DNA of 64,000 bases from Phnomibacter ginsenosidimutans (GTDB lineage Bacteria > Bacteroidota > Bacteroidia > Chitinophagales > Chitinophagaceae). The position numbers and the translations under genes were made by a program. Position 1 is the stretch's first letter. Each line of letters begins with the position of its first letter. The notes under the pieces are model-generated. The model was not told the origin of the DNA. It saw only the letters and a list, made by a program, of their open reading frames with translations, and searched no databases. The stretch lies in contig NZ_CP046566.1 in the NCBI RefSeq assembly GCF_009740285.1, positions 1,232,501 through 1,296,500 of the forward strand. Direction: 5' to 3'. Positions 63,004-64,000 of this stretch are shown here, in pieces.

Positions 63004-64000
63004 TTACAAAAAACGACCCGTATGGCTATCCTTGCATTTCTTCAGGTCTTGCGGCAGGCCGGCAAATACCAAAGTACCACCGCCATCACCTGCTTCCGGG
63101 CCGAGGTCTATCACCCAATCAGCATGTTTGATGACATCGGTATTGTGTTCAATTACCAAAATGCTGTGGCCCTGTGCTATGAGTGCATGAAAAGAGTTGA
63201 GCAGTTTTTGAATGTCGTGAAAATGCAGGCCCGTAGTAGGTTCGTCAAAAATAAAGAGCACATGACCGGCGCTTTTTCCTTTGCCCAAAAAGCTGGCCAG
63301 TTTTACCCGCTGTGCTTCACCTCCACTCAGGGTGTCACTGCTTTGCCCAAGCTTTACATAGCCAAGGCCCACATCACTCAATGGTTGAATGGCAGCTAAG
63401 ATGGCTTTTTGATCGGCAAAAAAAGCAATGGCTTCATCCACACTCATTTCGAGTACATCGAAGATATTTTTTTCGAGATAGGTTACTTCCAGCACTTCGT
63501 CTTTAAAGCGTTGGCCTTTGCAGCTTTCGCATTGCAAATGCACATCGGCCAAAAACTGCATTTCTACAATTTGTTCGCCTTCGCCTTTGCAGGTATCGCA
63601 GCGGCCGCCATCTACGTTGAAGCTAAAGTGCTTGGGTTGAAAGCCGCGGATTTTACTGAGCGGTTGTGCGGCATACAAATCACGAATGGCATCCCATGCT
63701 TTTACATAAGTAACGGGGTTGCTGCGACTGCTTTTACCAATGGGGTTTTGATCCACCATTTCAATAGCGGTGATGCTATCGATATCGCCGCTAATTTTTT
63801 TATGTGCTCCTACTTTATCGCCGTATTCCCCTTTTATTTTTTGCAGGGCGGGATACAAAATTTGTTTGACCAATGTGGTTTTGCCACTGCCACTCACACC
63901 ACTCACCACTGTGAGTACACCCAGCGGAAAAGTCACGTCAATATTCTGCAGGTTGTTTTGCCGGGCACCTTCTACCGTAATGCTTTTCTTCCACTTGTGC
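63004..64000 (-). CDS. uvrA: Excinuclease ABC subunit UvrA, C-terminal part, 5' end outside window
   Basis: DNA damage-recognition ATPase of nucleotide excision repair. Only the C-terminal ABC module is in the window; the frame is open to the right edge and continues (ITVEGARQNNLQNIDVTFPL). It shows Walker A SGVSGSGKTTLVKQIL, the zinc-finger cysteines in GGRCDTCKGEG and LQCESCKGQRF, the ABC signature SDTLSGGEAQRVKLASFL and Walker B HVLFIFDEPTTGLHFHDIQK. The C-terminus DSHTGRFL is typical. Confidence 0.95.
   Translation of the reverse strand, partial: HKWKKSITVEGARQNNLQNIDVTFPLGVLTVVSGVSGSGKTTLVKQILYPALQKIKGEYGDKVGAHKKISGDIDSITAIEMVDQNPIGKSSRSNPVTYVKAWDAIRDLYAAQPLSKIRGFQPKHFSFNVDGGRCDTCKGEGEQIVEMQFLADVHLQCESCKGQRFKDEVLEVTYLEKNIFDVLEMSVDEAIAFFADQKAILAAIQPLSDVGLGYVKLGQSSDTLSGGEAQRVKLASFLGKGKSAGHVLFIFDEPTTGLHFHDIQKLLNSFHALIAQGHSILVIEHNTDVIKHADWVIDLGPEAGDGGGTLVFAGLPQDLKKCKDSHTGRFL

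Noticed and set aside
1-64000. CRISPR array, prophage or insertion sequence
   Set aside because: No regularly spaced direct repeats, integrase, transposase or phage structural gene could be found on either strand.

Overview
The window looks like a chromosome segment of a Bacteroidota bacterium, most likely from the Chitinophagaceae or a close relative. The evidence is a primary sigma factor without region 1.1, a fused CcoN-CcoO oxidase subunit, an S16 protein with an Ala/Pro-rich tail, a very long SecA, promoters of the TAnnTTTG type, many SPOR/DUF/lipoprotein genes typical of the phylum, and no visible use of strong Shine-Dalgarno sites. No tRNA, rRNA, CRISPR array, transposase or phage gene was found.

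Layout. 1-3700: a mannan-disaccharide pair (GH130 mannosylglucose phosphorylase and cellobiose 2-epimerase) followed by a DctA-type symporter. 3697-9895: an AraC-type regulator divergent from a trans-4-hydroxy-L-proline catabolic operon (deaminase, alpha-ketoglutarate semialdehyde dehydrogenase, 2-epimerase, YciI-like protein, D-hydroxyproline dehydrogenase). 9898-16574: a minus-strand block (DUF2200, M20 hydrolase, SPOR protein, DeoC, CDF transporter, OsmC, exported superoxide dismutase, LptF/LptG permease). 16582-30817: mainly plus-strand housekeeping genes (rpoD, ffh, rpsP, rimM, dinB, secA, recN) plus a secreted FG-GAP protein and a membrane GLCE-like protein. 30886-33516: lipoprotein, TatD, enoyl-CoA hydratase. 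33722-44162: a microaerobic respiration island (Fnr-type regulator, degenerate hemerythrin, ccoI, ccoS, ccoNO, ccoQ, ccoP, ccoG, ccoH, SafE-like protein). 44214-51968: a B12-binding protein, a large zinc metalloprotease, an unusual fused gltX, a polysaccharide deacetylase and a DUF1684 protein. 52188-57536: a complete bidirectional NAD-linked [NiFe] hydrogenase (hoxEFUYH) with its maturation protease. 57713-64000: SMP-30-like protein, S9 peptidase, acyltransferase and the 3' part of uvrA.

How the parts fit. The Fnr-type regulator probably drives two promoters that share a palindromic ATGAC-type box exactly 58 nt upstream of a TAGTTT(T/C)G -7 box, one before the hemerythrin/ccoI genes and one before ccoSNOQPGH. 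The Hox hydrogenase would exchange electrons between H2 and NAD(H), and the high-affinity cbb3 oxidase would respire at low oxygen. The hydroxyproline operon turns a collagen- or plant-wall-derived amino acid into 2-oxoglutarate.

The most unusual locus is gltX. Its protein has a complete glutamyl-tRNA synthetase of about 505 residues followed in frame by about 276 residues of unknown function encoded by clearly AT-richer DNA, and the composition change begins inside the last ~20 codons of the synthetase itself.

Caution on sequence quality. Five genes (osmC, recN, ccoI, the metalloprotease, the deacetylase) are each broken by a single-base indel in a short run of identical bases, and dinB lacks a normal start codon. 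This pattern points to residual sequencing error rather than five true pseudogenes, so these genes are described as frameshifted coding regions.
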